Shown here piece after piece: positions 52,922-61,492 of a stretch of DNA of 64,000 bases (position 1 is its first letter; each line of letters begins with the position of its first letter). Made by a program: the position numbers and the translations under genes. The notes beneath the pieces were generated by a model that worked only from the letters and a program-made list of their open reading frames with translations, was not told the DNA's origin and did no database searches. The DNA is from Candidatus Hydrogenedentota bacterium (lineage in GTDB: Bacteria; Hydrogenedentota; Hydrogenedentia; Hydrogenedentales; SLHB01). Where the stretch lies: contig JABWCD010000026.1 in assembly GCA_013359265.1 (NCBI GenBank), forward strand, positions 1 through 64,000, read 5' to 3'.

Positions 52922-53505
52922 GCCGAGAATTGTGGCACCGGCGTCGCGCGCGGTCGCAGCATCGGGCCGAATTCGTCGGTGAGTTTCTTCAATTCCTGTC
53001 TAAGCCAGACGACGTCAGGATGCGTGGCAGACACGCGCTCGGCCCGCCGCGCCTCCTCTTCGCATTTCTCGATGATTGCGGGTACAAGCGAACCGCCGCG
53101 GAAATCGCGGTAGCGAATGGAATTGTCAATCAGCAGTGACACGAGCAGCAGATAAATCTTCGCCTTGTTTACGTGGCAAATGATTTCGAAATACTCGGCG
53201 TCAAACCGCGGCACGGGGCTGACTTTGCCCTGGCGCTCAAACAGGGACAGCGCGGTTTCGAGTTCGCCCTGCGCGATGCCCAGCCAGTTGTTCTTCTTGT
53301 CGTAGAGATAGCACGTGCCAAGGTAAAAATGCGCCCCCGCATCGTCCGGCTTCTCCAGCAGGCGCGACTTGAACGCCTGTGCCGCCGCAGAATAATTGCC
53401 TTCCAAGTACAGGCGCTCGCCTTCCTCGAACAGACCGGGTTTCTCGGGCGGGGGCGAACACGCCGCGCACGCGGCGCACAGCACAATGCCTGCCGCCCGC
53501 CACAT
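52918..53505 (-). CDS. TPR lipoprotein
   Basis: 195-aa lipoprotein: signal peptide of about 15 residues with lipobox AACAAC, then a proline linker and two to three TPR-like helical pairs (EEGERLYLEGNYSAAAQAFK, AHFYLGTCYLYDKKN). It would sit on the inner or outer membrane facing the periplasm. ATG at 53505 begins two bases after the stop of the serine-less HtrA gene, and its stop overlaps the permease start. Probably an assembly or adaptor protein for its operon partners (inference). Confidence 0.8.
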   Translation of the reverse strand: MWRAAGIVLCAACAACSPPPEKPGLFEEGERLYLEGNYSAAAQAFKSRLLEKPDDAGAHFYLGTCYLYDKKNNWLGIAQGELETALSLFERQGKVSPVPRFDAEYFEIICHVNKAKIYLLLVSLLIDNSIRYRDFRGGSLVPAIIEKCEEEARRAERVSATHPDVVWLRQELKKLTDEFGPMLRPRATPVPQFSA

Positions 53506-53507
53506 CG

Positions 53508-54896
53508 TTAATTCCCGGTGTTCCACCGCGGTTGCAGGCGGAAGAAACCGGTACGTGCGCCGACCCGCGCAAATACCGTGAACTCGGCCGGCTTGGCTTC
53601 CGCGACTTTCTCGACCGCCGCCTTGAAGTCCTCGATCGATTTCACCGGGTGACCGCCAAAGTTCATGATGATCACGCCCGGCATCATCTCGCCGAGTTGG
53701 GCCCACGACCCGGACTTTACGCGCCGCACGATTACGCCTTCCACGTCCGTGCCCAGGTTCAGCACGACGCGCAGGTCCTGCGTGATCTCGCGCACCGTTA
53801 ACCCGAAGATGGTGTCCTCGAACTCGCCGGCGTCGCGCGCGGACTTCGGCCGCTCGACGAGCGTCACCGTCGCCTCGACCGGCTGACCGCCGCGCAGGAG
53901 TTTGACGGGCACTTGCGTGCCCGCCCCCGCGTCGCGCACGAGTTTCGTGAAGTTGGCGACTTCGCGGTCGAGCTTGAACGTCACGGGGATGTTGTTGAAG
54001 TTCACGATCACGTCGCCCGGCTGCAATCCGGCCGCGCTTGCCGGCGAGTCCGGCATGACCGTGCTGATGACAATTCCGCCGTTGGTCGGCAGTTTCCAGT
54101 ACTCCGCGAGATCGTCCGTCAACGGCTGCGAAAACACGCCCAGAAAGGCGCCGTCGCTTCCATTCTTTGCGGCGCTTTCGCCCGGCGGGTTCGCGATGTA
54201 CTTCGCGAATAGTTCCGATTGATAGACCAGGGGGTGCCCGCTGCGCACGTACAGATCGCCGCCTTCCTGCGTCGACAGGTCGAACCCGACGACGCCCACG
54301 ATGCGCCCGGCAAGGTCCATCACCGGCGAACCCACGTAGCCGAACAGCAGCCGCTCGTCAAGGCAGAGAGTCTTGCGCGGTTTTTCCAGCACGGACCCAA
54401 TCCGGCGCACGACGATGGCCCGGTTGAAGTCCAGCGTGTCGCCCATCAGGCCGATTAGCGCCACGGGATCGCCCAGGTTCAGCGGGCCAGGCGTAAAATC
54501 GACGTGCGGAAACGACACATCCTGATCGTTGACGATCTCGATCAGGCAGATGTTCACGTCGTCCGGCTTGGTCAGCAGTTTGCCGTCGTAATCCTTCTCG
54601 TTATCGCCTTGCCCCACGGAAATCTTGATGCTGAACGGTTCCGAGTTTTCTATTTGCATGTGGCCGTGCGCCATCACGAGGCCCTTCGGGCTTACGATGA
54701 GGCCCAGCGCGCGCGTGTTGCGTTTGCTGATCTCGCCCGTGTTCGGGTTCGTCACGTTCGACGAATAGTTCACGATGCACACCGCCGGCGACACCTTGTC
54801 GTAGAACGATTGCAGTTGCTTCGCAGTGAATTCCTGGGCAATCGCGGGCGCCGCGGCGCACAGCGCCAGAACGGCGGCGGACAATCGACTACTCAT
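53508..54896 (-). CDS. HtrA-like pseudoprotease with PDZ domains
   Basis: 462 aa. Signal peptide (cleavage near AIAQ), trypsin-like domain (about 30-235), PDZ1 (about 255-350) and PDZ2 (about 365-455). The normal GNSGGP motif reads GYVGSP, so the catalytic Ser is Val188 (GTT-type codon region near 54335-54345). A His remains in MAHGHM and an Asp in KPDDVNICL. Loss of the nucleophile makes it a likely inactive scaffold or regulator. ATG at 54896 has GGAG nine bases upstream and overlaps the end of the active HtrA gene; an ATG two codons earlier is also possible. Confidence 0.82.
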   Translation of the reverse strand: MSSRLSAAVLALCAAAPAIAQEFTAKQLQSFYDKVSPAVCIVNYSSNVTNPNTGEISKRNTRALGLIVSPKGLVMAHGHMQIENSEPFSIKISVGQGDNEKDYDGKLLTKPDDVNICLIEIVNDQDVSFPHVDFTPGPLNLGDPVALIGLMGDTLDFNRAIVVRRIGSVLEKPRKTLCLDERLLFGYVGSPVMDLAGRIVGVVGFDLSTQEGGDLYVRSGHPLVYQSELFAKYIANPPGESAAKNGSDGAFLGVFSQPLTDDLAEYWKLPTNGGIVISTVMPDSPASAAGLQPGDVIVNFNNIPVTFKLDREVANFTKLVRDAGAGTQVPVKLLRGGQPVEATVTLVERPKSARDAGEFEDTIFGLTVREITQDLRVVLNLGTDVEGVIVRRVKSGSWAQLGEMMPGVIIMNFGGHPVKSIEDFKAAVEKVAEAKPAEFTVFARVGARTGFFRLQPRWNTGN

Positions 54897-56256
54897 TTCC
54901 ATTCTCTCCGTTGGCGGGCTGTTCGGTCGTGGCCGGCCCGGGCTCGCCCTGTTTCACAATCACAAATCGCGTCAGCGCGCCGCGCTTCACCTGAAGCAGC
55001 ACGAGCTTCGTCTTTGACGCGATCCGCTCTTTCACGTTTGCAGCGAACGCGTCGAGGTTTTCGATGTCGGCGCCGTCGAATTTCAGCGCGATGTCGCCCT
55101 GCTGCAATCCCGCGTTCCCCGCGACAGAACCGACCTGGACGCCCGAAATCAGGACGCCTCTACTCGACGAGAGTTGCGCTCTCCGCACGATGGCCGGCGT
55201 AAGTTGTGACGCGGTGAAGCCCCACTCGGCGAACTCGATTTCTTTACCGCGCAGGTCGCTCAGCGCCTGCGTGGTGACCGCAATGTCCTTTTGTTCGTCG
55301 CCGCGCTGGACCTTGACCGCCACCTGCGTATCGATGGGCAAATCGGCGATGAGCTTTCGAACCGCAGGCAAGTCCTCCTCGAACCGGGCGTTGGTTGGCG
55401 CACCATCGACCGACAGCATCACATCTCCCGGGGTGAGCCCCGCTTCCGCGCCGGATGAAAGCGGATCGACGTCCGCAATGACGACGCCCTGCTGTTTCGG
55501 GTCGTCCGTCTTGCTCATCGTTTCCTGGAAGGTCACGCCGATGTCCGACCGCGTCACCTGCCCGTTAGCGATGATTTGGTCCATTACCTGTTTTGCGATG
55601 TCGATGGGAATGGCGAAGCCTACGTTGTCCGCGCCGCCGAGCCGCCGCGCGTTCACACCGACGACTTGTCCCTTGAGATTGACCAGCGGACCTCCGCTGT
55701 TTCCGGGGTTAATCGCCGCGTCGGTCTGAATCCAATTGTTATACGGGGCGATCGATTCGTCGCGCCCGCCGAGGTAACGGTCCGTTACGCTGATGATGCC
55801 CATTGACACCGAGCGCGCGAGGCCCTGCGGGCTTCCGAGTGCAAGCACGGTCTGCCCGGCCTCGAGGTTCTTCGAAGTGGCGAGAGCGACTTTCGCGAAA
55901 TCTTTTCGGTCGCTCTTCAGCTTCAACACGGCAACGTCCGTGTATTTGTCCACTCCGATGACGTCCGCGTCAAACTCTTCCTTGTTATACAAGACGCACC
56001 GCACCAGTGTACTTTCGCCCGCGACGTGTTCGTTTGTGACGACGTAGCCGTCGTTCGACACGATGAACCCGCTGCCGATGACGGTGACTTCCTCGCGCTT
56101 GCCCTGCGAGAACACTTCCTTTACAGGGCGAATATGGACGAGCGCGGGGGCAACTTTGTTTTTCGCGCGGATTACCGCGCCGTCCGACGACGCGCCCACC
56201 GTCGCGCACCCCGCGAAAACGACGCATGAAATGGCGACAACTGCAATTCGTTTCAA
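54889..56256 (-). CDS. HtrA/Deg-family lipoprotein serine protease with two PDZ domains
   Basis: 455 aa. Lipobox FAGC (Cys17), protease domain with full triad His77 (TNEHVAG), Asp107 (YTDVAVLKL) and Ser187 (NPGNSGGP), then PDZ1 (about 245-340) and PDZ2 (about 350-440). Membrane-anchored envelope protease. The start is TTG at 56256 with AAGGAG seven bases upstream; no ATG fits the lipoprotein signal. Its final codons overlap the start of the pseudoprotease gene, so both are made from one message in a likely fixed ratio. Confidence 0.92.
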   Translation of the reverse strand: MKRIAVVAISCVVFAGCATVGASSDGAVIRAKNKVAPALVHIRPVKEVFSQGKREEVTVIGSGFIVSNDGYVVTNEHVAGESTLVRCVLYNKEEFDADVIGVDKYTDVAVLKLKSDRKDFAKVALATSKNLEAGQTVLALGSPQGLARSVSMGIISVTDRYLGGRDESIAPYNNWIQTDAAINPGNSGGPLVNLKGQVVGVNARRLGGADNVGFAIPIDIAKQVMDQIIANGQVTRSDIGVTFQETMSKTDDPKQQGVVIADVDPLSSGAEAGLTPGDVMLSVDGAPTNARFEEDLPAVRKLIADLPIDTQVAVKVQRGDEQKDIAVTTQALSDLRGKEIEFAEWGFTASQLTPAIVRRAQLSSSRGVLISGVQVGSVAGNAGLQQGDIALKFDGADIENLDAFAANVKERIASKTKLVLLQVKRGALTRFVIVKQGEPGPATTEQPANGENGNE

Positions 56257-56392
56257 GCCCGATCTCCTTGCGATATAGTCCGTGCAGCCGACACGCGCAT
56301 TATATTCGGTACGAACACTGGAAAGGAACTCGTCACGGCGGACTGTCGCCGGCGCGTTTGGCCGGTGGCTGTCTCCGCCCGCCGGGCAATCG

Positions 56393-57499
56393 CTACCGGA
56401 GCGCCTTCTCCGATTGCGGATCGAAGTAGTGCGCTTTGTCCATCGCCACATCGAGCACGTAGGCGCTGTCGACGGCGGGTTCGCGCTCCGTGTTCACCCG
56501 CGCGGTAAGAATTTGTTTGCCCGCGGCCAGATACAGGTAGATTTCCGAACCCATCGGCTCGACCACATCCACCTTCGTCGTAATGCTCTTTCCTTCGTGC
56601 GCCGACTGAGCGGCGTTCTCGCCAAAGTGCTCCGGCCGAATTCCCACGATCACCCGTTTGCCAACATACGAATCGAGGGCGGCCCGGTGCGCCGCGTCGA
56701 CGTGCAGCCGAATTTCCCCCGAATCGTCGCGGAACTGGAGCGTGCCGTTTTCCGCGGCGATGTTCCCTTCGATTAAATTCATCGGCGGGCTGCCGATGAA
56801 GCCCGCTACGAATTTGTTGACGGGCCGGTTGTACAGTTCGAGGGGGCTTGCGATTTGTTGCACGACCCCGCCGAGCATCACCACGATCCGGTCGCCCATC
56901 GTCATCGCCTCGACCTGATCGTGCGTGACGTAAATCATCGTCGATTGCAGGCGATTGTGCAGCTTATTGATCTCCGCGCGCATCTGCACGCGCAGCTTCG
57001 CGTCGAGGTTCGACAGCGGTTCGTCGAACAGGAATACCTTGGGGTGCCGCACGATCGCACGTCCAACCGCCACGCGCTGGCGCTCGCCGCCGGACAAGGC
57101 CTTCGGCTTGCGGTCGAGCAGGTGTTCGATGCTCAAAATGCGCGCCGCCTCGCGCACGCGCTCTTCGATCGCGGATTTCGCGTAGTGCCGCAGCATCAGC
57201 CCAAACGCCATGTTCTTGTACACCGTCATGTGCGGATACAGTGCGTAGTTCTGGAACACCATCGCGATGTCGCGGTCCTTCGGCGCGACGTCGTTCACGA
57301 TCTTGCCGTCGATGTGAATCTCGCCGGAGGAGATGTCCTCGAGCCCCGCGATCATGCGCAGCGTCGTCGATTTACCGCACCCGGACGGCCCCACCAGCAC
57401 GACGAATTCCTTGTCCTCGATGACAAACGTCGCGTCCTTCACGGCATGGACGCCGCCCTGGTACGTTTTGCAGACGTTCTTCAGTTCTACGCGCGCCAT
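56393..57499 (-). CDS. ugpC: MalK/UgpC-type sugar ABC importer ATPase
   Basis: 368 aa. ATPase domain with Walker A GPSGCGKST, signature LSGGERQRVAVGRAI, Walker B VFLFDEPLSNLDAKLR and His switch VTHDQVEAMTMGD. A C-terminal OB-type (TOBE/MalK) domain (about 235-365) includes VIGIRPEHFG-like sequence, marking CUT1 importers. It stands alone: no binding protein or permease is nearby, so it probably serves several importers, as MsiK does. ATG start with weak ribosome site. The exact symbol (ugpC, malK, msiK) cannot be settled by eye. Confidence 0.93.
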   Translation of the reverse strand: MARVELKNVCKTYQGGVHAVKDATFVIEDKEFVVLVGPSGCGKSTTLRMIAGLEDISSGEIHIDGKIVNDVAPKDRDIAMVFQNYALYPHMTVYKNMAFGLMLRHYAKSAIEERVREAARILSIEHLLDRKPKALSGGERQRVAVGRAIVRHPKVFLFDEPLSNLDAKLRVQMRAEINKLHNRLQSTMIYVTHDQVEAMTMGDRIVVMLGGVVQQIASPLELYNRPVNKFVAGFIGSPPMNLIEGNIAAENGTLQFRDDSGEIRLHVDAAHRAALDSYVGKRVIVGIRPEHFGENAAQSAHEGKSITTKVDVVEPMGSEIYLYLAAGKQILTARVNTEREPAVDSAYVLDVAMDKAHYFDPQSEKALR

Positions 57500-57608
57500 G
57501 GGGTGGATGGTCCTTCCGGCAAGCCGGTGGAATGAGTATGAATACCTGGAAGCATGGAATGGTACGGAACGCTGCCAAGGCAGTCAACCCGCAGTTCGCG
57601 CGCGGAAC

Positions 57609-59291
57609 TTAGCTCACCTTGTCCAGCTTTTTCTCGTGCTTGTCGAGCTTCTCCTGCACGCCTTCGAGCTTGGGATCGAGGCGGCGGGCCCGGCGCCATT
57701 CGGCGACGGCGCGGCGTTTATCGCCCTTCAGCAGATACGCGTCGCCAAGGTGATCGCGAAGGATGGCGTCGTCGTGGTCCATCGCGACAATGGCGCGGCG
57801 GATGTATTCGATGGCCTTGTCGGCGTCGCCGCGGCGGTAGTAGACCCAGCCGAGGCTGTCGAGGTAGTAGCCGCTGTTGGGCGTTATCTCGAGCGCGCGT
57901 TTGAGGAGTTTTTCGGCTTCGTCAAGACGCGTGTCCTTCTCTGCGTACAAGTACGCGAGGTTATTCATCGCCTCGGCATCTTCCGGATTAAGTTCGAGGC
58001 AACGCCGCAGGTGACGCTCCGCGTCGCGAAACCGGTCCAACTCGTCGTACACCGTAGACAGGTACAGGTGCGGATACTTTTCGTCCGGGTGGGCTTCGGA
58101 GACTTTCGCGAGAATCTCTTCCGCTTCGGCGTACCGCTCGAGCGCCATGAGTGCGCGGGCCAGGACGATGTCCACGCGCATGGAGGCGACCCCCTCCGAG
58201 CGCAGGGCCTGCATTTCCGAGATGATGTATTCGCCCGCGTCCTTTTCTCCGAAGAAAAACAACAGCGTCCCGAGCAGGCCGCTGCATTCCTCGTCGATAT
58301 CGCCTTCGACTTCGTCAAGCGTGTCGAGCAGGGGCCGATACGGGTCGCCGGCATGCTTGCGTGCGACCGCCTTGAACAGCGTGCTGAGAATGGGAGTACC
58401 CTCCGGCGCGGTGAGGTCGGCGGCGGTGCGCGCCTGACCCGCGCGGAGAAGCGCGTAGACGTATTCGAGGTTTAGGCCGGCATCTTGCTTGCGCGCTTCT
58501 TCGAACTTGGCCAGTTCGGCGACGGCCTCCGTGTAATTGCCGGTGCGGCACAACGCGCCGGCGAGCAATTCGCCGGCTCGCGCGCTTTCCGGTGTAGCGG
58601 CAAGGTAGGCGCGCAGGTTGGCCACCGCGGCCTCGTCGGCATCCAATTGAAGGCACGCCAGACCAAGTTGAAGGCGTATCTCGTTCATCTCGGGCTTAAG
58701 TTGCAGCGCCCGCTCGAATGCCTTGCGCGCGCCGTCGCCGTCATTGATACGGCTCAGATGCATGCCGAGGGCCGCCTGCCATTCGGCCTTATCGGGCGTA
58801 AGTTCTACGAGTTTCTCGAGGACCTGAATCGAGGTGACCCAATCCATCGAGCGATCGCCGGCGTCGATCAGCCAGCCAAACTCTTCCTCGTTCTGCGGAT
58901 TCAGCGCGAGCGCGCGTTCGAACGCTTCCGAAGCGGCCTCCTGATTCCCGAGTTCCTGCTGGATCGTTCCCATGACAATCCACAGGCGCACGTTGTCGTC
59001 GTCGGCCTTCAGCAGGCGGTCGCAGGTCTTCTGTGCCTTTGCGTACTCGTTCGAATCGATATAGGTGCGCAGCAGCCGCCAGTTCAGCTCGTACGATTCG
59101 GGCATGAGATCGGCGGCCTTTTGGTACTCGTCAATGGCTGCTTCCGCTTTACCCTGGCGTTCGAGAATTACGCCCGCCAGAAAATGTGTGTACGCGTCGG
59201 CCTCGCCTTCCGAGGCGGGCCGCTGCACGTCGACGCCGGCCCCCGTGACACAACCGGTGAGTACCGTAATCGCAACGAGCAGTGCGCCCAT
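57609..59291 (-). CDS. TPR-repeat lipoprotein
   Basis: 560-aa lipoprotein: MGALLVAITVLTGC signal with lipobox LTGC, then some 12-14 TPR units through the full length (for example YTHFLAGVILERQGKAEAAI, WIVMGTIQQELGNQEAASEA, AMNNLAYLYAEKDTRLDEAE, YLDSLGWVYYRRGDADKAIE). The C-terminus is highly charged (KLDKHEKKLDKVS). Likely an outer-membrane or periplasmic scaffold. ATG at 59291 has AGAGGA eight bases upstream; an ATG at 59336 would add 15 basic residues. rnhB is upstream on the same strand. Confidence 0.85.
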   Translation of the reverse strand: MGALLVAITVLTGCVTGAGVDVQRPASEGEADAYTHFLAGVILERQGKAEAAIDEYQKAADLMPESYELNWRLLRTYIDSNEYAKAQKTCDRLLKADDDNVRLWIVMGTIQQELGNQEAASEAFERALALNPQNEEEFGWLIDAGDRSMDWVTSIQVLEKLVELTPDKAEWQAALGMHLSRINDGDGARKAFERALQLKPEMNEIRLQLGLACLQLDADEAAVANLRAYLAATPESARAGELLAGALCRTGNYTEAVAELAKFEEARKQDAGLNLEYVYALLRAGQARTAADLTAPEGTPILSTLFKAVARKHAGDPYRPLLDTLDEVEGDIDEECSGLLGTLLFFFGEKDAGEYIISEMQALRSEGVASMRVDIVLARALMALERYAEAEEILAKVSEAHPDEKYPHLYLSTVYDELDRFRDAERHLRRCLELNPEDAEAMNNLAYLYAEKDTRLDEAEKLLKRALEITPNSGYYLDSLGWVYYRRGDADKAIEYIRRAIVAMDHDDAILRDHLGDAYLLKGDKRRAVAEWRRARRLDPKLEGVQEKLDKHEKKLDKVS

Positions 59292-59425
59292 GGTGAGTCG
59301 TCCTCTATGACGCGTGGCAGCGGTGGAGAATAGCATTCGTACTGTATCGTCTCGGCCGGCTTGGTGACCGGTGGTTTGGCCATGCATGTGGGGAGGGAAG
59401 TACTCCGCCGTCGCACGTATAGTGA

Positions 59426-60079
59426 CTAAAACAGGGGGGCGGTGTCTAGTTGGACGGAAAACGGCGCGAAACTGCGGCGATGGATCGGGCTTGGGCCGAG
59501 ACGGCGGATCGCGTCGAGATGCTCCGCCGTGCCGTAGCCTTTATGTTTGGCGAAGCCGTAGCCGGGGAACTGCTCCTCGAACGCCAGCATGAGGCGATCG
59601 CGTGTGACCTTCGCAATGATGCTTGCGGCGGCGATGGACTGCGAGCGGCGGTCGCCTTTGACGATACGCAAATGCGGCACAGCGCACCCGGGAATCTTGA
59701 ATCCGTCAACAAGCAGATAGTCGGGCAACGGTGATATCTGCAACACGGCGTCGGTCATGGCGCCGTAGTTGGCTTGTTGGATGCCGCGCTCGTCGATTTG
59801 CTCCGACGAAATGATTGCGCAACCGATTGTGTGCGCGCCTTCGGTAAGCTGCGCATAGAGCGCTACGCGCTGCGGTTCGGTCAAAAGCTTCGAGTCGTTT
59901 AGGCCTTCAACGGGGTGCGCGAGCACCACAGCCGCCGCGACGATCGGCCCCGCGAGCGGCCCGCGCCCCGCCTCGTCCACACCGGCGATTCGTGCAAACC
60001 CGAGCGCCGTCATCTCGCGCTCGAATTGCCACAATGCGTTTACGTCGATTTGGGATCGGACCCGCGCCGCTGACTTCAT
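59426..60079 (-). CDS. rnhB: ribonuclease HII
   Basis: 217-aa endonuclease that cuts RNA in RNA-DNA hybrids and single ribonucleotides in DNA. Metal site starts with AGVDEAGRGPLAGP (Asp35, Glu36), then GLNDSKLLTE, LLVDGFKIPG with the third acid, and GDRRSQSIAAASIIAKVTRD. All are conserved. ATG at 60079 follows GGGGGGAAG. A TAGAAT box (60108-60113) lies about 29 bp upstream. Divergent from the M42 peptidase. Confidence 0.96.
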   Translation of the reverse strand: MKSAARVRSQIDVNALWQFEREMTALGFARIAGVDEAGRGPLAGPIVAAAVVLAHPVEGLNDSKLLTEPQRVALYAQLTEGAHTIGCAIISSEQIDERGIQQANYGAMTDAVLQISPLPDYLLVDGFKIPGCAVPHLRIVKGDRRSQSIAAASIIAKVTRDRLMLAFEEQFPGYGFAKHKGYGTAEHLDAIRRLGPSPIHRRSFAPFSVQLDTAPLF

Positions 60080-60107
60080 GGCTTCCCCCCGCGCAACTGT
60101 TGTCGTA

Positions 60108-60113
60108 ATTCTA
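60108..60113 (-). promoter_or_regulatory. putative -10 box TAGAAT for rnhB
   Basis: Minus-strand GGTGTAGAATTACG would start transcription near 60101, about 22 nt before the ATG and just upstream of its GGGGGG ribosome site. No -35 is obvious. Confidence 0.35.
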
Positions 60114-60201
60114 CACCAATCCGTTTCCAATTACTCGCAATTTTCTATCCCATGTTGCACACTGTGCGCTCGCCGGCAATTCATTGGAGGAGAAATCGCA
60201 G

Positions 60202-61260
60202 ATGCGCGCGCAATCGTTGGCATTCTTGAAAAAGTTGTTATCCACACCGAGCCCCTCCGGCCATGAGGAAAAAATACAGGAGGTGTGCAAGGCGTATGCG
60301 AAGCCGTTCGCCGACAAAATCTATAAGGACGTTCACGGCAACCAGTACCACGTTGTGAACCCAAGAGGGAAACTTCGCGTGATGCTTGCCGGGCACGTCG
60401 ACGAAATTGCGTTGATGATTCATCATATCGACGACAAAGGGTTCCTCGGCTTCCAGGCGATCGGTGGGATCGATCCGTCCGTCCTCGACGGGCAGCGTGT
60501 CCACGTGCACAGCGAAAAGAAGAGCATTTCGGGCGTGATAGGCCGGCGCGCGATTCACCTCACCGACGCAGAGGACCGCGGCAAGCCGATGAAACTGCAC
60601 GATCTCTGGATCGATATTGGCGCGCGGGACAAGAAGGAAGCGAAGAAGCACGTGGATATCGGGGATACCGCTACGATTGACGCGGGATACCTCGAACTGA
60701 TGAATGGGCGAATCGCCGCGCGCGCGTTGGACGATCGCATCGGCGCGTTCATTTGTCTGGAAGCGGTACGTCTCTTGCACGGCCGGAAAATCGATTGCGC
60801 GGTGTATTGCGTGACTACCGTACAGGAGGAGATCGGATTGCGCGGCGCGACAACGAGCAGCTACGGATGCGAGCCGGACGTGGGCATCGCGGTGGACGTG
60901 GGCCACGCAACGGACCACCCCAATTGCGACAACAAGCGGTACGGCGCCTTCAAGCTCGATGAAGGCCCAATCATCACGCGGGGACCGAACATTAACCCCG
61001 TCGTGTGGCGCGGGCTAATTGACGTAGCGAAGAAGAAAAAGATTCCGTATCAAGTTGAAGGCGCCCCGCGGGGCACCGGCACGGACGCGAATGCGATGCA
61101 GCTCAGCCGCGGTGGCGTGGCGACGGGCCTGATCCACGTACCGAACCGATACATGCATTCGCCCGTGGAAATGGTGTCTCTGAAAGACGCCGAGCATTGC
61201 GCGCAGTTGCTGGCGGAATGGATCGCATCGCTGAAACCGGGGATGAACTTTATCCCTTGA
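60202..61260 (+). CDS. M42-family metallo-aminopeptidase
   Basis: 352-aa dinuclear-metal peptidase of the glutamyl/deblocking aminopeptidase (FrvX/PepA/TET) family. Metal ligands and catalytic residues are visible: His in LAGHVDEIAL, Asp in RALDDRIGAF, catalytic Glu-Glu in VQEEIGLRGA, Asp in IAVDVGHATD and His in YMHSPVEMV. Likely a cytoplasmic dodecameric TET complex that trims peptides. ATG at 60202 with GGAGGAG about ten bases upstream; the in-frame TTG at 60184 overlaps that ribosome site and is not preferred. Confidence 0.94.
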   Translation: MRAQSLAFLKKLLSTPSPSGHEEKIQEVCKAYAKPFADKIYKDVHGNQYHVVNPRGKLRVMLAGHVDEIALMIHHIDDKGFLGFQAIGGIDPSVLDGQRVHVHSEKKSISGVIGRRAIHLTDAEDRGKPMKLHDLWIDIGARDKKEAKKHVDIGDTATIDAGYLELMNGRIAARALDDRIGAFICLEAVRLLHGRKIDCAVYCVTTVQEEIGLRGATTSSYGCEPDVGIAVDVGHATDHPNCDNKRYGAFKLDEGPIITRGPNINPVVWRGLIDVAKKKKIPYQVEGAPRGTGTDANAMQLSRGGVATGLIHVPNRYMHSPVEMVSLKDAEHCAQLLAEWIASLKPGMNFIP

Positions 61261-61370
61261 TGTGGCTGAAGGGCACCAATAAACCAGAGGGAACCAAACG
61301 ATCGGCGTGGGCGGGGCGGATGCGATTAGATTCTATAGCGGAAGCTGGCGCGGAGAGCTTGCCGTATTGC

Positions 61371-61396
61371 GGGAGGGGGCGTTCGGGCCCCCTCCC
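61371..61396. terminator. bidirectional GC hairpin
   Basis: Perfect 10-bp arms GGGAGGGGGC (61371-61380) and GCCCCCTCCC (61387-61396) with a six-base loop GTTCGG, between the convergent M42 and glnN genes. No T-run follows on either strand. The remaining part of the 232-bp spacer holds a two-unit GAGCAC remnant (61421-61432) and nothing else I can name. Confidence 0.7.
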
Positions 61397-61492
61397 ACGT
61401 CTAGAGCAATTCAAGTTTGAGCACGAGCACGCGGTGCAGCCGACCTTGAAACGCTCTAAGGTCGACACATCGAGCGCAGACGGGAGCGTGCG

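Noticed and set aside
56393-57499. UgpC-type ATPase as missing partner of the ABC-2 permease
   Set aside because: It carries the MalK-type regulatory domain of CUT1 importers, is separated by 136 bp, and exporters of this permease type use a different ATPase family.
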